Origin: Treponema sp. UBA6988
GTDB taxonomy: Bacteria; Spirochaetota; Spirochaetia; Treponematales; Treponemataceae
Direction: 5' to 3'
Assembly: GCA_002448445.1 (NCBI GenBank)
Contig: DJYC01000008.1
Location: 1-46,480 of the forward strand
DNA: 46,480 nucleotides
The translations under genes were made by a program, and so were the position numbers. The notes beneath the pieces are model-generated. The model saw only the letters and a list, made by a program, of their open reading frames with translations. It did no database searches and was not told the DNA's origin. Below are positions 37,036 through 46,480 of this stretch, piece after piece. Numbering within the stretch: position 1 is the first letter of the stretch; every line of letters begins with the position of its first letter.

Positions 37036-39715
37036 AGAGCTCCGCGTGCTTGTTACGGCGGAAGTTGACAAGGCAATAAGAAACCTCAAGAAATTTGACT
37101 CGCAGACATCAGTCACCGAGAAAATGCTCAAGTCGTTCGGGGCTGCCGTTGGCGCAGCATTCTCGGCAAAGGCAGTAGTGGACTTTGCAAAAGGATGTGC
37201 AGACGCATATTCCGAACAGCAGCAGACACTAAGAATTCTTGCTTCGACAATAGAGACAACCGGAGCGGCTGCATGGACAAGCACGGAAGAGCTTGCCGCA
37301 ATGGCACAAGGGCTTCAGGATGTAACCAATTATTCTGGCGGTGCAATAAACTCCATGCACTCCGTCCTCCTCGGTTTTAAGAGTATAAAGGGCGACAACT
37401 TCGAGCACGCGACAAAGGCTATACTTGACATGGCCACCGTCATGAAAATGGACCTTGCCAGTGCCGCGCAGACAGTCGGGAAAGCCTTGGACGACCCTAT
37501 AAACGGACTTGCAAGCCTCCAGAGGCAGGGCTTCCGTTTTACCGAAGCGCAGAAGAAACTTATCCAATCATTCATCGACACGGGAGATGCGGCGGCTGCA
37601 CAGAAAGTCATATTGGATGAACTGGACGGAACCTATGCAGGGGCTGCACAAGCTGCTGTAAGTTATGCCACGCAGGTGAAGAATGCCTTTGATGATGTCA
37701 TGGCTTCGATTGGCGGTTTTCTTGGTGAAGGAGTAGACCGCTTCAAAAAGCTTATAGCTCCGCCCGGGGATGGTGGGCTCAACTGGATTGACAAGGCCGG
37801 AGAATCCCTTTCCAAAGGCCTGGGTTCTATGTGGGACTACAACAAGGAGGCCGGTGTTGTTGTGAACTCATTGAACCTTGTCGGGGCTGCATTTAAGAAC
37901 ACGTGGAGTACCGTTGACCGTGCCACGGATTTTGAGGGCTGGTATAATGGGCTTGATGCTGCAAAAAAAATGGAGCACGCTACAGGAGCCCTTGCCGCAT
38001 CCCAAGCAGAATACAATAAGGCTCTCAAAGACGGCAAGGATATATCAGACCAATTGTATGCCCTGGATTTCTGGCGGCATGAAGTAGAAAGCCTGAAATA
38101 TGCAGAGGATGAGCAACGGAGAATAATACAGCAGGAGGCAGACAGAGCTAATGCCGAAAGCCAGATACTGGAACTCATGTCATCCGTTGGAGATGAATAT
38201 GAACGTCTGTCCAAGGACGATCCCGTAATACAGGTCGAAAGGTACAGGGAACAGCTCAAGAAACTTGATGAAGACAGGAAGAAACTCATTTCCAGTGCAA
38301 GCGATAAGGACGGAACGATTATTGACACGTCAGGAGCCATCCGAGAACTGGACTATGTTGAATCGGCTATCAAAAAAAAGATGTCTTCTATCGGGGAATC
38401 AAAGTCGGCAAAAAAAAGCAGCAAAAAGTCATGGCAGGAATGGCTTAGTGATATTCTGGATGTAGATAGAAGCCTTTTTTCAACAGGAAAGCAGGCTGCA
38501 GAGCTTTACAAAGCGGGGCTTGAAGAGTCGCTTTCTGATTCGGAGGCAATAAGCCGAGCTTTGGGGGAACCTTTCAACCGAACAGACTTCCTTGAAAACC
38601 AGCTGTCAAACATAAAGGGAAAAATACAGGAAGCTCTCTCCATTGACCCATCACAAATAAACAGTGCCTTTTCTCCAGATGAGCTGGACAAGGCAAACAC
38701 CGCCCTCGGCACATTAAAGGAACAATATCTTGAGATAAAAAATGCTCGCAATGAGGCGTTCGTAGGCGATGAACTGGAAAAGCTGCAAAAGGAACTTGAC
38801 GATGCAGGAAAGAGCGAGCTTGATCTGTACCTCGCAATGCTAAAGGCAAACGGAGCTACGGATGAACAGATAGAGAAAGCCCGTGAGCTTAAAAACGCAA
38901 TAGAGGATGCAAAGCAACCTGTAAAGGAAGAATATGCTGACCTTGCCGCCATGATAGGGGGCTTTACCACACAGGCACTGAACAATCTTGGTGAGCTGGA
39001 CAAAAAATCCACGGAGATAATCGGAAGTCTTGCAAGCTCACTTTCATCATTGTCCTTTAGCACAACGCTGTCGGGGTTTCAAGAATTTGGACGGGCATTA
39101 GGGGAAGGAAAAGATGCTGCGGATTCCATGCATTCGGCACTTGCATCAATGGCTCAAGAGATACTGAACCAGCTCCCGCTCCTAATGATGCAGGCAGGTC
39201 TTCAGCTCATTGCCCAAGGACAATGGGCTCTCGGTCTTGGCTTCATAATGGGTGGTTTTGCTGACAGTCTGATTTCTGGATATGTGTCAGGCAAAACCGA
39301 GAAAAATGCATTTGGCGGAGTTTACGGGGCTGATGACTACTCAGCGTTTGCGAAGGGCGGAACGTTCACAAATAGCATAGTGCAGTCGCCAACATTCTTT
39401 AAGTTTGCAAAGGGAAGCGGTTTCGGAACGGGTCTTATGGGAGAGGCAGGTCCAGAGGCTGTAATGCCTCTCACCAGGGGCATAGATGGTTCTCTAGGGG
39501 TAAGTGCGAGCGGATTTGGCGGAGGTGATTACTCTCTTACCGTCGTCATCAACAACTATGGAAGTGAAAATGTAACGGCAGAGGAGACTTCAGACGAAAC
39601 TGGGCAGAGGAGGCTTGAGGTGACAATAGGCTCAATGATAAACAACCACCTTTCCGGCGGCAAGGCGGACAAGGCTATGAAGGCTCGTTATGGGCTTAAG
39701 GCTCAGGGGGTATAA
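37019..39715 (+). CDS. Tail tape measure protein
   Basis: 898 residues. Long helical protein with an N-terminal tape-measure region (GAAVGAAFSAKAVVDFAKGC, LQDVTNYSGGAINSMHSVLL), central coiled coils (EQLKKLDEDRKKLISSASDK), and a hydrophobic C-terminal part (about 725-760, NQLPLLMMQAGLQLIAQGQW) followed by the glycine-rich FAKGGTFTNSIVQSPTFFKF and GLMGEAGPEAVMPL typical of such proteins. It sets tail length (~900 residues predicts roughly 130 nm by the lambda rule) and helps DNA entry. Confidence 0.9.
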   Translation: MAEINEELRVLVTAEVDKAIRNLKKFDSQTSVTEKMLKSFGAAVGAAFSAKAVVDFAKGCADAYSEQQQTLRILASTIETTGAAAWTSTEELAAMAQGLQDVTNYSGGAINSMHSVLLGFKSIKGDNFEHATKAILDMATVMKMDLASAAQTVGKALDDPINGLASLQRQGFRFTEAQKKLIQSFIDTGDAAAAQKVILDELDGTYAGAAQAAVSYATQVKNAFDDVMASIGGFLGEGVDRFKKLIAPPGDGGLNWIDKAGESLSKGLGSMWDYNKEAGVVVNSLNLVGAAFKNTWSTVDRATDFEGWYNGLDAAKKMEHATGALAASQAEYNKALKDGKDISDQLYALDFWRHEVESLKYAEDEQRRIIQQEADRANAESQILELMSSVGDEYERLSKDDPVIQVERYREQLKKLDEDRKKLISSASDKDGTIIDTSGAIRELDYVESAIKKKMSSIGESKSAKKSSKKSWQEWLSDILDVDRSLFSTGKQAAELYKAGLEESLSDSEAISRALGEPFNRTDFLENQLSNIKGKIQEALSIDPSQINSAFSPDELDKANTALGTLKEQYLEIKNARNEAFVGDELEKLQKELDDAGKSELDLYLAMLKANGATDEQIEKARELKNAIEDAKQPVKEEYADLAAMIGGFTTQALNNLGELDKKSTEIIGSLASSLSSLSFSTTLSGFQEFGRALGEGKDAADSMHSALASMAQEILNQLPLLMMQAGLQLIAQGQWALGLGFIMGGFADSLISGYVSGKTEKNAFGGVYGADDYSAFAKGGTFTNSIVQSPTFFKFAKGSGFGTGLMGEAGPEAVMPLTRGIDGSLGVSASGFGGGDYSLTVVINNYGSENVTAEETSDETGQRRLEVTIGSMINNHLSGGKADKAMKARYGLKAQGV

Positions 39716-40071
39716 TGACAAACATAACATGGCCAGAAGGATTGCCACAGGTAATAATTCTTGACGGATTGGAAGCAAGCAGAAAAAACGCCGTCATTCG
39801 TACAGAGATGGATGCAGGACCTGCAAAAGCAAGGCGGCGGTATACTGTCGCAACAAAGATTTTTACTGGAAGCATCGTGGTCTCTGAAAACCAACGCAGA
39901 ATTCTTGAATCATGGTATGACACGGTGCTTGGTGGAGGGGTCCGGCGTTTTATAATGAAGGATCCACAGACGCTTGAATACGCGGAGTTCCGCTTTAGGG
40001 AAGACTATGATGAAGATTCCCTTGACGGAAACTGGAGAATATCTATGGAACTGGAGAAGATGAATGCCTAG
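39715..40071 (+). CDS. Minor tail (tip) protein
   Basis: 118 residues; strand-rich: RRRYTVATKIFTGSIVVSEN, then RRILESWYDTVLGGGVRRFI and a C-terminal MELEKMN. Small tip protein between tape measure and a DUF1833-like gene, the order seen in siphovirus tail tips of Mu-like phages. It overlaps both neighbours by a few bases. Confidence 0.55.
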   Translation: MTNITWPEGLPQVIILDGLEASRKNAVIRTEMDAGPAKARRRYTVATKIFTGSIVVSENQRRILESWYDTVLGGGVRRFIMKDPQTLEYAEFRFREDYDEDSLDGNWRISMELEKMNA

Positions 40072-40561
40072 AGATGATTTGAGCCCGGCAGCAAAAGAAG
40101 CTATGACTTCAAGTGAGACAGCAGAGGTTCTGCTTCACCTCCTGACGATATACTACGATGAAGAACCAATCCTGCGCGTGGTCGATGACCTTCAGGAGAT
40201 TGTATCTTGTGGAGAGCATTATGTTCCGTGCGGGTTTTCGGTGTTACTTCCAGACCAGACGGGAGACGGAAACAAGACATGCCGCTTACAAATTGACAAT
40301 ACGGATATTTCTGTTTACCGGGAGATAAAAAAAGCGGCGGGCAGAAGTATAGCTGACAAAAAACAAATTACATGTGATGTAGGGGTAATAATGGCAAGCG
40401 AAAGCGACAATTATATTGAAGGACCTCTTCATTTCGTGCTTAGGAATATAACCGCTACGAGCCAAAGCGTAACCGGTGAACTGTATGATTTGTACATGCA
40501 TGACCGTAAATTCACTGGTTTTACATATAATCCTGAAGATTTTCCAGGACTGTTCTGGTAG
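40064..40561 (+). CDS. DUF1833-like minor tail protein
   Basis: 165 residues. SSETAEVLLHLLTIYYDEEP near the start, LRVVDDLQEIVSCGEHYVPC and ending YNPEDFPGLFW. The final PGLF sequence and overall course match DUF1833 tail-tip proteins, which precede an NlpC/P60 gene and J in this phage type. Confidence 0.65.
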   Translation: MPRDDLSPAAKEAMTSSETAEVLLHLLTIYYDEEPILRVVDDLQEIVSCGEHYVPCGFSVLLPDQTGDGNKTCRLQIDNTDISVYREIKKAAGRSIADKKQITCDVGVIMASESDNYIEGPLHFVLRNITATSQSVTGELYDLYMHDRKFTGFTYNPEDFPGLFW

Positions 40562-40569
40562 GAGACATT

Positions 40570-41010
40570 ATGTACCCATGGGCAAAAAAATATGTCGGAC
40601 TCCCTTTTGTATCTGGGGGACGAGACCAGACGGGGGTTGACTGCTACGGTCTTGTACGCCTTGTTCTCGCCACCGAGTATGGTATAAAGCTGCCATTGCT
40701 ACTGGGAGACTATACAAATGCCCTCGATGTAGCTGAAGCAAAAAAAATGTTTAGCAAAAATATTCCTGTACTACTCTGTGAAAAAATTGATAAACCGGAA
40801 GAGAAAGCCGTAGCCCTCATACGGATGTGCGGACGGCTCTGCCACGTAGGCTTATATGCGGGCGAAGGGTTTATAATCCATTCAAGACATAAAACCGGTG
40901 TCGTTCTGGAGCGTATTTCTGCTCCTACTCTAGCCGGATGTGTGGAGGGGTGGTACCGTGTCGATCCATGTTACAGCTTGCCTAAATCCGTTCTCTGCGG
41001 AAAAGACTGA
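40570..41010 (+). CDS. NlpC/P60 tail peptidase
   Basis: 146 residues. GVDCYGLVRLVL (C25), LCHVGLYAGEGFIIHS (H92, H104) give the Cys-His-His triad of NlpC/P60 cell-wall peptidases. In tail tips (lambda K-like) it opens peptidoglycan during DNA entry. It overlaps the J-like gene by 53 bases. Confidence 0.85.
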   Translation: MYPWAKKYVGLPFVSGGRDQTGVDCYGLVRLVLATEYGIKLPLLLGDYTNALDVAEAKKMFSKNIPVLLCEKIDKPEEKAVALIRMCGRLCHVGLYAGEGFIIHSRHKTGVVLERISAPTLAGCVEGWYRVDPCYSLPKSVLCGKD

Positions 41011-44000
41011 ATTCTCGTTTACACAAGGCCTTTCTGTTGGAGATATTATAACAAAAATTGATGTACTCCATGCCGTGAATACGGGTTGGCGCGTCCTTTT
41101 TGATGACGAGCCTGTTTCAGATTTTGACAGGATTCCAGAAGAAAATCAGCATGTATATATCAAGATAGTACCAGAAGGAGACAATCGAAGCACAGGAAGA
41201 GGCATGAAGGTTGCAGGCGGGGTAATGACAGCACTTGGTGTTGTCGCTGTAGCCACACTGGGATGGACCGGAATTGGAGGTTTTGCCGGTGCAATGCTGA
41301 TAGGTGCCGGAGTCGGAATGGTTGCTGGAGGAGCAGTCCTCTATAACCTAGACATACCTTCCTTAGATAATAAAAAGCAGGCTTCTCCCGAGCAGGATCC
41401 GTCTATACGCGGAAGCAAAAATCAGTCACGACCATACGGTTTTGTACCTGTATTGTTCGGCCGCAGGAGAATATATGCTGATCTTGCCGCATCAAGCTGC
41501 ACATGGGTAGACCCTTCGGACGGCTCTGTATACCTCTACCAGCTTTTTTGTGTCGGGCAAAAAGACATGGAGATTGATACAAGCACAATTAAAATCGATG
41601 AGACATTCCTTTCTAATTATTCGGCAAGCAAGAATATAGATACCATACTTTCCGGGCAGGATAGTCTGATACAGATGCAGATAGCATACGGAGCTGAAAC
41701 GCCTCCTCTAATGAAAAAATGCACCCATGAGCTACAGCATAACTCGGTTCTCAAGCATACAACGGCAGAGGGTGTTGACGGATCACTTATAGAGACAACT
41801 CCTGACGGTACGGATGAAATCAATGTAGACATTTTTTTCTATAACGGACTTGGACGTTACAATGATGAGGGAGAGCTTAAGTCGGTGTCTGTTACGGTAC
41901 AGTGCTATTACAAGCGGGCAGACGAACCGGATTCTTCATATAAAGCACTCGGTCACTTTTCCGGCAACTCTGATACCATGTCAGGTGCTGAACTAAAAAC
42001 CAAGCGTTTTGCAATTACAAAGTCACACTTGCCACCTGCAAGTTATACCGTCAAGGTTACGCGGGTAACTGGAGATCAGTCAGATACAAAGATAATTGAC
42101 GAAGTGTATGTAGGCTCAATACGCGCAATCAAGTCTGAACTTCCTGTTAGGCCAGAGCGATGCCGCCAGCTTACACTAATTGGTCTAAAAATTAAGGCCT
42201 CGGAGAAACTCAACAATGTCATAGACCGTTTGAATTTTGTTGCTACATCACGTCTTCCTGTCCCTGTAGACGGAGAACAAAGGTGGAGAATCTCACAGTC
42301 TGCAAATCCAGCCTCTGCTGCGATGTATGCAATGCAAGGCGAACCAGCACAACAAAAACTTTCGGATGAAGAAATAGACATAGATGCCATGTTACGGCTT
42401 CATTCATGGTGCGCTCGGCATGGCTACAGTTGTAATGCATACCTTACGGAATCAATGACGATAAGCCAGCTTTTAACTTCAATAGCAAGCACATGCAGAG
42501 CTGAGATTATAAGAAGAAATGGAAAGATTACCGTCATACAGGATATCGAGAGAGATTCACCCGTGCAACTCTTCACTCCGCGAAATTCCTATGACTACAA
42601 AGAGTCTATAGCTTTGTCAGATATCCCGGATGAAATCAAGCTGGGATTTGACGATGCAGATTCTGGATATGCAGAAAATTCCTGCTCTGTCTATAATACT
42701 CCGGACGGTAACAAAAACGGAGAGCCTGAGACTACGCAGGATGTTGCGCTTTGGGGTGTAACGAACAGCATACAGGCAAGAAAACTCGGTATGTACAAAT
42801 ATTCTGTTTCAAAGCACCGTCCATTGGTTGTAACATTCAGTGCGGATTTTGAATATATGCTTTGTTCCAAGGGTGACTGGATTAAATATGCAGGCGACAT
42901 TGCTCTTGCAGGAATAACGCAAGGACGAATTTTTGATCGGTTCACCAATGGAACTGGTAACATCACGGGATTCATATGCGATGAAGATATTCAGATGGAA
43001 TCTGGGAAAAATTATGCAATGCGAGTCAGACGCAAATCAGGTGAATGCGTACTTCTGGATGTGCTTAATTCAGAGGGTGTTTCACACACGGTCATGCTTG
43101 CAGAACCGATGGCTTACGAAGATGCTCCCGACATAGGCGACTTGTTTGCATTTGGGGAACGTGGAAATGAAGCCATAGACCTTATTATCACCGACATCCA
43201 GTGCGGAGAAAACTTAAATGCCGATGTCACCTGTGTGGAATATGCCCCGGAAATTTTCGGAGTGGATCCTCCGGGGTTTATCTTACCAGAATATCATAAC
43301 AAGCTGACTGAAACTCAAAGTGTTATAGATACCGGGGAAGTGACCGGCTGGCGTACATGGACTACGTACAACGACAGTACGGAGGAACCTAATGCGCCGG
43401 TAGGAAACGGAACTTCGGATGGATGGCACCTGGTACAAACATCAGAGGCAAAGTGGATCTCAACAAAAACTGCTGGGGCTATAAATGAGGGAGAATGGAG
43501 TTCCCCAAGCCCGATGGGAATGTTCGCCATTGAAAAACTCAAGGATATAGTGGGAGCGGATACACTACAAGTAGGCAATCCAGACACGCCAGTGCTTTCC
43601 AATGCAAAAGCTTCTCGTGACGGAATATCAGTTGAATGTGCTAAATTTGGAACAGGACTCGCCAATGCGATTAAAGTAATTGATTACTATATTAAGAAGG
43701 GGCCTGATGCAGAATGGGCTTTTTTCGCAGAATCTTCATCTCTTAACGCAATATATTCATTCGACCGAATAACAGACCACTACCCGGAAAAATCAGATAT
43801 GACTGGATGGTTTGTTCGCGCAAAAGCTTTTAATGTTTATAACAAGGAGAGCGAATGGAGCAATCCTTTAGCTGTGAGCGTTGATGGTTACGGCACATGG
43901 TTACTCTCTGCCCCGACAGTATATCCACGTATAAGCGACAGGACAATAACACTAAAACTTTCCGAGCCACCTAGAAGTGACAATTCTGAGGTATATGGAA

Positions 44001-45721
44001 CTGTGCAATACCGCGTAAAGGTTCGACGGCCGGACATAGACGGAGAATCAATATGGTTCAAACCCGCAACTTCGCTCAATCCATATCCAGTAAAAGACTA
44101 TGAGGGAAACATTACAAGCGGTAATGAAGAGAATTACAAGGATGGAAACGGATTCGTCATTTCAGATGGCACCTACATACAAACAATGCCTCTTAACGGT
44201 CAGGCGACTAACGATATACGCGATACTGGATATCAGTTCAGTATCGTCGCAGAAAATGAAGCGGGAATTTCAGAAGAAACAGTTATAAACGTAACCGCAC
44301 TCTGCACAAACATGCAAGATATAGTTCAGGCAAACGAGGATTTCAAACAGCTCTATATAACTGACCTTTCTGCACTCTCTGCCAATATAGGTGCAATTCT
44401 TGAAGGTGCATTTGGAGACGGCTCTAACTTGTGGGACTTGTCCACTTTTATGGATAAGTACGGAGTTCAGCATTATAAGGGGCGGTTGTATGTCGGAGGA
44501 ACAGAACAGTATTTGCATGTGGATCCAGTTCTTGAAAACGGATTTCCCACGGGGGAATACACTATCTCTTTCAAAGTTGGAAGTTTTGAGATTACATCAG
44601 AAGCGTCTAAGGTAAACGGAGAATTCATCGTACAGGTGGATGAGACATCTCTGGACAGAACTCGTATCACACCACAGGGAACCTACTACGAGCACCGAAG
44701 TACAGTTGAAAGTGCATGGATTACTGTTGCAAAGCAGGAAACTCGAGGGCTTCTTTCTCAGATTCTTTATTCGGAGCAGAGCCTTGTGGTATCTAACACG
44801 ACTATTGCCGAACGTCGGCAACTTGGGCATGACATCGGCAGACCACATATAACTGCAAATGCTTGTGTCTACCACTTTGACACAGACCTTCTTGACCAGA
44901 ACAAGCATGTGGGCTATACGATGAATTATATAGAATTTCCTGTACTCGTAGATGAAAAGGACAATAATCCTTTTGATGTCATAGACTTTTCACCTGCAAT
45001 CCTTACACTTGCTCCATATTCTGAAATTGGCAAGTCCTTGTATGGGCAGTACAGTCTCACTCATCCACTCCCACAGATGAACCAATGGACAATTGACTTC
45101 TGGATTCAGTACATTTGGGCGGAAAACCAGACTCTGTTTCACATTGGAAATGAGACCGACAGCATTTCAATAATAATATCGACTGGAGAACCAAACTACA
45201 ATGAATATCTTGACGATGAGCCCCCTTATAACTATGAAGTCACAGAACCTGACTTGATGGTGTACAATGTAACACTTGGAGCTGACACTTATATATTTCA
45301 CACGGGTATAAAAAGTGAATACATAAAAATTTCTGATTTAGGAATCAGGTTTGCACCGAATTCTTGGATACATTTTGCAGTTGTTCTTACTACAGAGAAT
45401 ATCCGCGTATTCGTAGGAACAAAAAGAAAAGTGTTTAGTCGGTACTCTGAGGCACTAACATCTTCCAATGCAATATTTAATGCCGAAATGAACTCGTTTT
45501 GTCTTGATGAACTTTATATAGATACAGCTGAAGAAACTTTTGAGGCATTCGTAAAATATTCACTCGATAAAATACCGTGGGGAACTCTCGACTATGCTAA
45601 GCGACATTTCATTCTTGACGCTGCTGACTTGACTAATTTTCACACGAATTTGTTTGATTCACCAATTTTTAGGCAAAAAGTGCTTGATATCATCAATGAA
45701 TACCATACACAAGGAGAATAA
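40958..45721 (+). CDS. J-like tail tip attachment protein with LamG-like C-terminus
   Basis: 1587 residues; the GTG at 40958 is chosen because GGAGGGG lies upstream and the product then opens SIHVTACLNPFSAEKTEFSF. The N-terminal part has a glycine-rich hydrophobic segment (about 80-125) like lambda I, then SRPYGFVPVLFGRRRIYADL as in J proteins, a Fn3-like section in the middle (WSNPLAVSVDGYGTW), and a C-terminal concanavalin/LamG-like domain (WTIDFWIQYIWAENQTLFHI, SWIHFAVVLTTENIRVFVG) suited to binding a surface glycan. It is probably the main receptor-binding protein; I and J functions appear fused. Confidence 0.85.
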   Translation: MSIHVTACLNPFSAEKTEFSFTQGLSVGDIITKIDVLHAVNTGWRVLFDDEPVSDFDRIPEENQHVYIKIVPEGDNRSTGRGMKVAGGVMTALGVVAVATLGWTGIGGFAGAMLIGAGVGMVAGGAVLYNLDIPSLDNKKQASPEQDPSIRGSKNQSRPYGFVPVLFGRRRIYADLAASSCTWVDPSDGSVYLYQLFCVGQKDMEIDTSTIKIDETFLSNYSASKNIDTILSGQDSLIQMQIAYGAETPPLMKKCTHELQHNSVLKHTTAEGVDGSLIETTPDGTDEINVDIFFYNGLGRYNDEGELKSVSVTVQCYYKRADEPDSSYKALGHFSGNSDTMSGAELKTKRFAITKSHLPPASYTVKVTRVTGDQSDTKIIDEVYVGSIRAIKSELPVRPERCRQLTLIGLKIKASEKLNNVIDRLNFVATSRLPVPVDGEQRWRISQSANPASAAMYAMQGEPAQQKLSDEEIDIDAMLRLHSWCARHGYSCNAYLTESMTISQLLTSIASTCRAEIIRRNGKITVIQDIERDSPVQLFTPRNSYDYKESIALSDIPDEIKLGFDDADSGYAENSCSVYNTPDGNKNGEPETTQDVALWGVTNSIQARKLGMYKYSVSKHRPLVVTFSADFEYMLCSKGDWIKYAGDIALAGITQGRIFDRFTNGTGNITGFICDEDIQMESGKNYAMRVRRKSGECVLLDVLNSEGVSHTVMLAEPMAYEDAPDIGDLFAFGERGNEAIDLIITDIQCGENLNADVTCVEYAPEIFGVDPPGFILPEYHNKLTETQSVIDTGEVTGWRTWTTYNDSTEEPNAPVGNGTSDGWHLVQTSEAKWISTKTAGAINEGEWSSPSPMGMFAIEKLKDIVGADTLQVGNPDTPVLSNAKASRDGISVECAKFGTGLANAIKVIDYYIKKGPDAEWAFFAESSSLNAIYSFDRITDHYPEKSDMTGWFVRAKAFNVYNKESEWSNPLAVSVDGYGTWLLSAPTVYPRISDRTITLKLSEPPRSDNSEVYGTVQYRVKVRRPDIDGESIWFKPATSLNPYPVKDYEGNITSGNEENYKDGNGFVISDGTYIQTMPLNGQATNDIRDTGYQFSIVAENEAGISEETVINVTALCTNMQDIVQANEDFKQLYITDLSALSANIGAILEGAFGDGSNLWDLSTFMDKYGVQHYKGRLYVGGTEQYLHVDPVLENGFPTGEYTISFKVGSFEITSEASKVNGEFIVQVDETSLDRTRITPQGTYYEHRSTVESAWITVAKQETRGLLSQILYSEQSLVVSNTTIAERRQLGHDIGRPHITANACVYHFDTDLLDQNKHVGYTMNYIEFPVLVDEKDNNPFDVIDFSPAILTLAPYSEIGKSLYGQYSLTHPLPQMNQWTIDFWIQYIWAENQTLFHIGNETDSISIIISTGEPNYNEYLDDEPPYNYEVTEPDLMVYNVTLGADTYIFHTGIKSEYIKISDLGIRFAPNSWIHFAVVLTTENIRVFVGTKRKVFSRYSEALTSSNAIFNAEMNSFCLDELYIDTAEETFEAFVKYSLDKIPWGTLDYAKRHFILDAADLTNFHTNLFDSPIFRQKVLDIINEYHTQGE

Positions 45722-45723
45722 AA

Positions 45724-46480
45724 ATGATAGATTTAACGCTTGATTCAATCCTAATTCCAGATCTCACAGGGTATATGCCCCCGTTTGGCACGAAAGTAGC
45801 ACGGACTGCAGTAAACAAAGGAGGCCTTTCTACACAGGAGGTTAACAACAACATAATCGCCTCATTTGTAAAAATGAGGGGTGTTATAGTTACATCAAGT
45901 GACCAAACTAGCCTCATTGAGTATGATGCAAAAATCATCATAGAGTCGGAAGATTCGATAACGCTTACTCTGGGAAATGCGACCTATAAAGGATGTCGTC
46001 TGGCAATCGTAAACAACACAACTTTTACGCATATACTTTCATGTACTTCCGTAAGCACAAATACACCGCACATTCTGCCAAATGCCAATATTGAGATTAT
46101 GTGGAACGGAAGTGCATGGCAATCCTGCGGAGGAAAGATGGTTGGCGACATTCATGAGCAGAAGCCTCAGACGGATTCCCCTTTTGATATATTTCCATGT
46201 AGCGACTGGGAGGAACTCATCTCTCACAACGCAGCATTCTATCGCGCAGCCAACGCACCAACAACGCTTTATACAATTGATGAAACAAAGTGGTTCCGGG
46301 ATTCCGAACTGGAGAATCCCGTAAATTGGGTAGGCATTAAAAATAGCAATGGTACGAATGGAACTGTATCAAACAGCGGAAGAACAACAACGAATTCAAA
46401 GGGGCAAGTTGTCAAAATTTTTACTGGCAGTTGGTCAAGTGGAAGCGCTGCAGGCTATATAGATAAATCGGGCAATTTGA
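45724..46480 (+). CDS. Tail fibre/baseplate protein (3' end outside window)
   Basis: At least 252 residues from an ATG with AAGGAG upstream; the frame is open at the window edge. It begins MIDLTLDSILIPDLTGYMPP and shows beta-rich, Asn/Thr/Ser-rich sequence (LTLGNATYKGCRLAIVNNTT, GTVSNSGRTTTNSKGQ) like fibre proteins. Placed right after the J-like gene, it likely contributes to adsorption. Confidence 0.65.
   Translation, partial: MIDLTLDSILIPDLTGYMPPFGTKVARTAVNKGGLSTQEVNNNIIASFVKMRGVIVTSSDQTSLIEYDAKIIIESEDSITLTLGNATYKGCRLAIVNNTTFTHILSCTSVSTNTPHILPNANIEIMWNGSAWQSCGGKMVGDIHEQKPQTDSPFDIFPCSDWEELISHNAAFYRAANAPTTLYTIDETKWFRDSELENPVNWVGIKNSNGTNGTVSNSGRTTTNSKGQVVKIFTGSWSSGSAAGYIDKSGNL

Noticed and set aside
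1..46480. CRISPR array, rRNA or tRNA genes
   Set aside because: No regularly spaced repeats, rRNA motifs or cloverleaf with T-loop signature were seen on either strand by eye.

Overview
The window looks like a low-to-mid GC spirochaete chromosome, most likely a gut or rumen Treponema, carrying a large transposable (Mu-type) prophage that runs off the right edge. The genus call is an inference from the host genes (NADase-type glycan-binding secreted protein, cassette array, type-2 LeuA, hairpin intergenic repeats); no rRNA or tRNA is present to confirm it.

Host part (1-~9000). It starts with decayed gene remnants (AraC tail, GNAT acetyltransferase, methyltransferase). Two integron-cassette-like units follow, each preceded by an attC-like inverted repeat: a secreted glycan-binding protein and a Nudix hydrolase. 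Next come 5-formyl-THF cyclo-ligase, a large exported M16-peptidase homologue without its zinc motif, a ~1 kb repeat-rich intergenic stretch holding a frameshifted small acidic-protein gene, and leuA. leuA is preceded by a complete attenuator: promoter, Leu-rich leader peptide and terminator.

Prophage early half (~9000-17900). The early operon reads leftward from a strong promoter containing repressor operators: Ner-like regulator, small early genes, Gam, MuA-type DDE transposase, MuB-type ATPase, GemA, a C5 DNA methyltransferase with a 3' frameshift, and a small HTH protein. One AT-rich accessory gene is inserted on the opposite strand with its own extended -10.

Switch and accessory region (17893-20170). 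An S24-type repressor reads rightward from an operator-bearing promoter. It is followed by an ImmA/IrrE metallopeptidase and a class III nucleotide-cyclase-like protein arranged as a two-gene operon.

Late half (20269-46480, rightward). It holds a lysis cassette with a C39-like peptidase, holin candidate and overlapping spanin-like genes; then gp27/gp28 terminase, gp29 portal and MuF head protein. Next are protease with nested scaffold, decoration protein, capsid, gp36, a tail-completion protein, and a siphovirus-type tail: tube, frameshifting chaperones, tape measure, tip proteins, NlpC/P60, J-like protein and a partial fibre. The head region is broken by accessory DNA: a MuF protein with a toxin-like tail and putative immunity gene, a beta-class DNA methyltransferase, an orphan MuF-tail plus papain-fold toxin cassette with its own putative immunity gene, and a leftward two-gene operon strongly resembling lambda RexA/RexB.

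The phage therefore combines Mu-style transposition and packaging with a long non-contractile tail and carries several conflict modules. All functions rest on motif recognition by eye; no database search was run.
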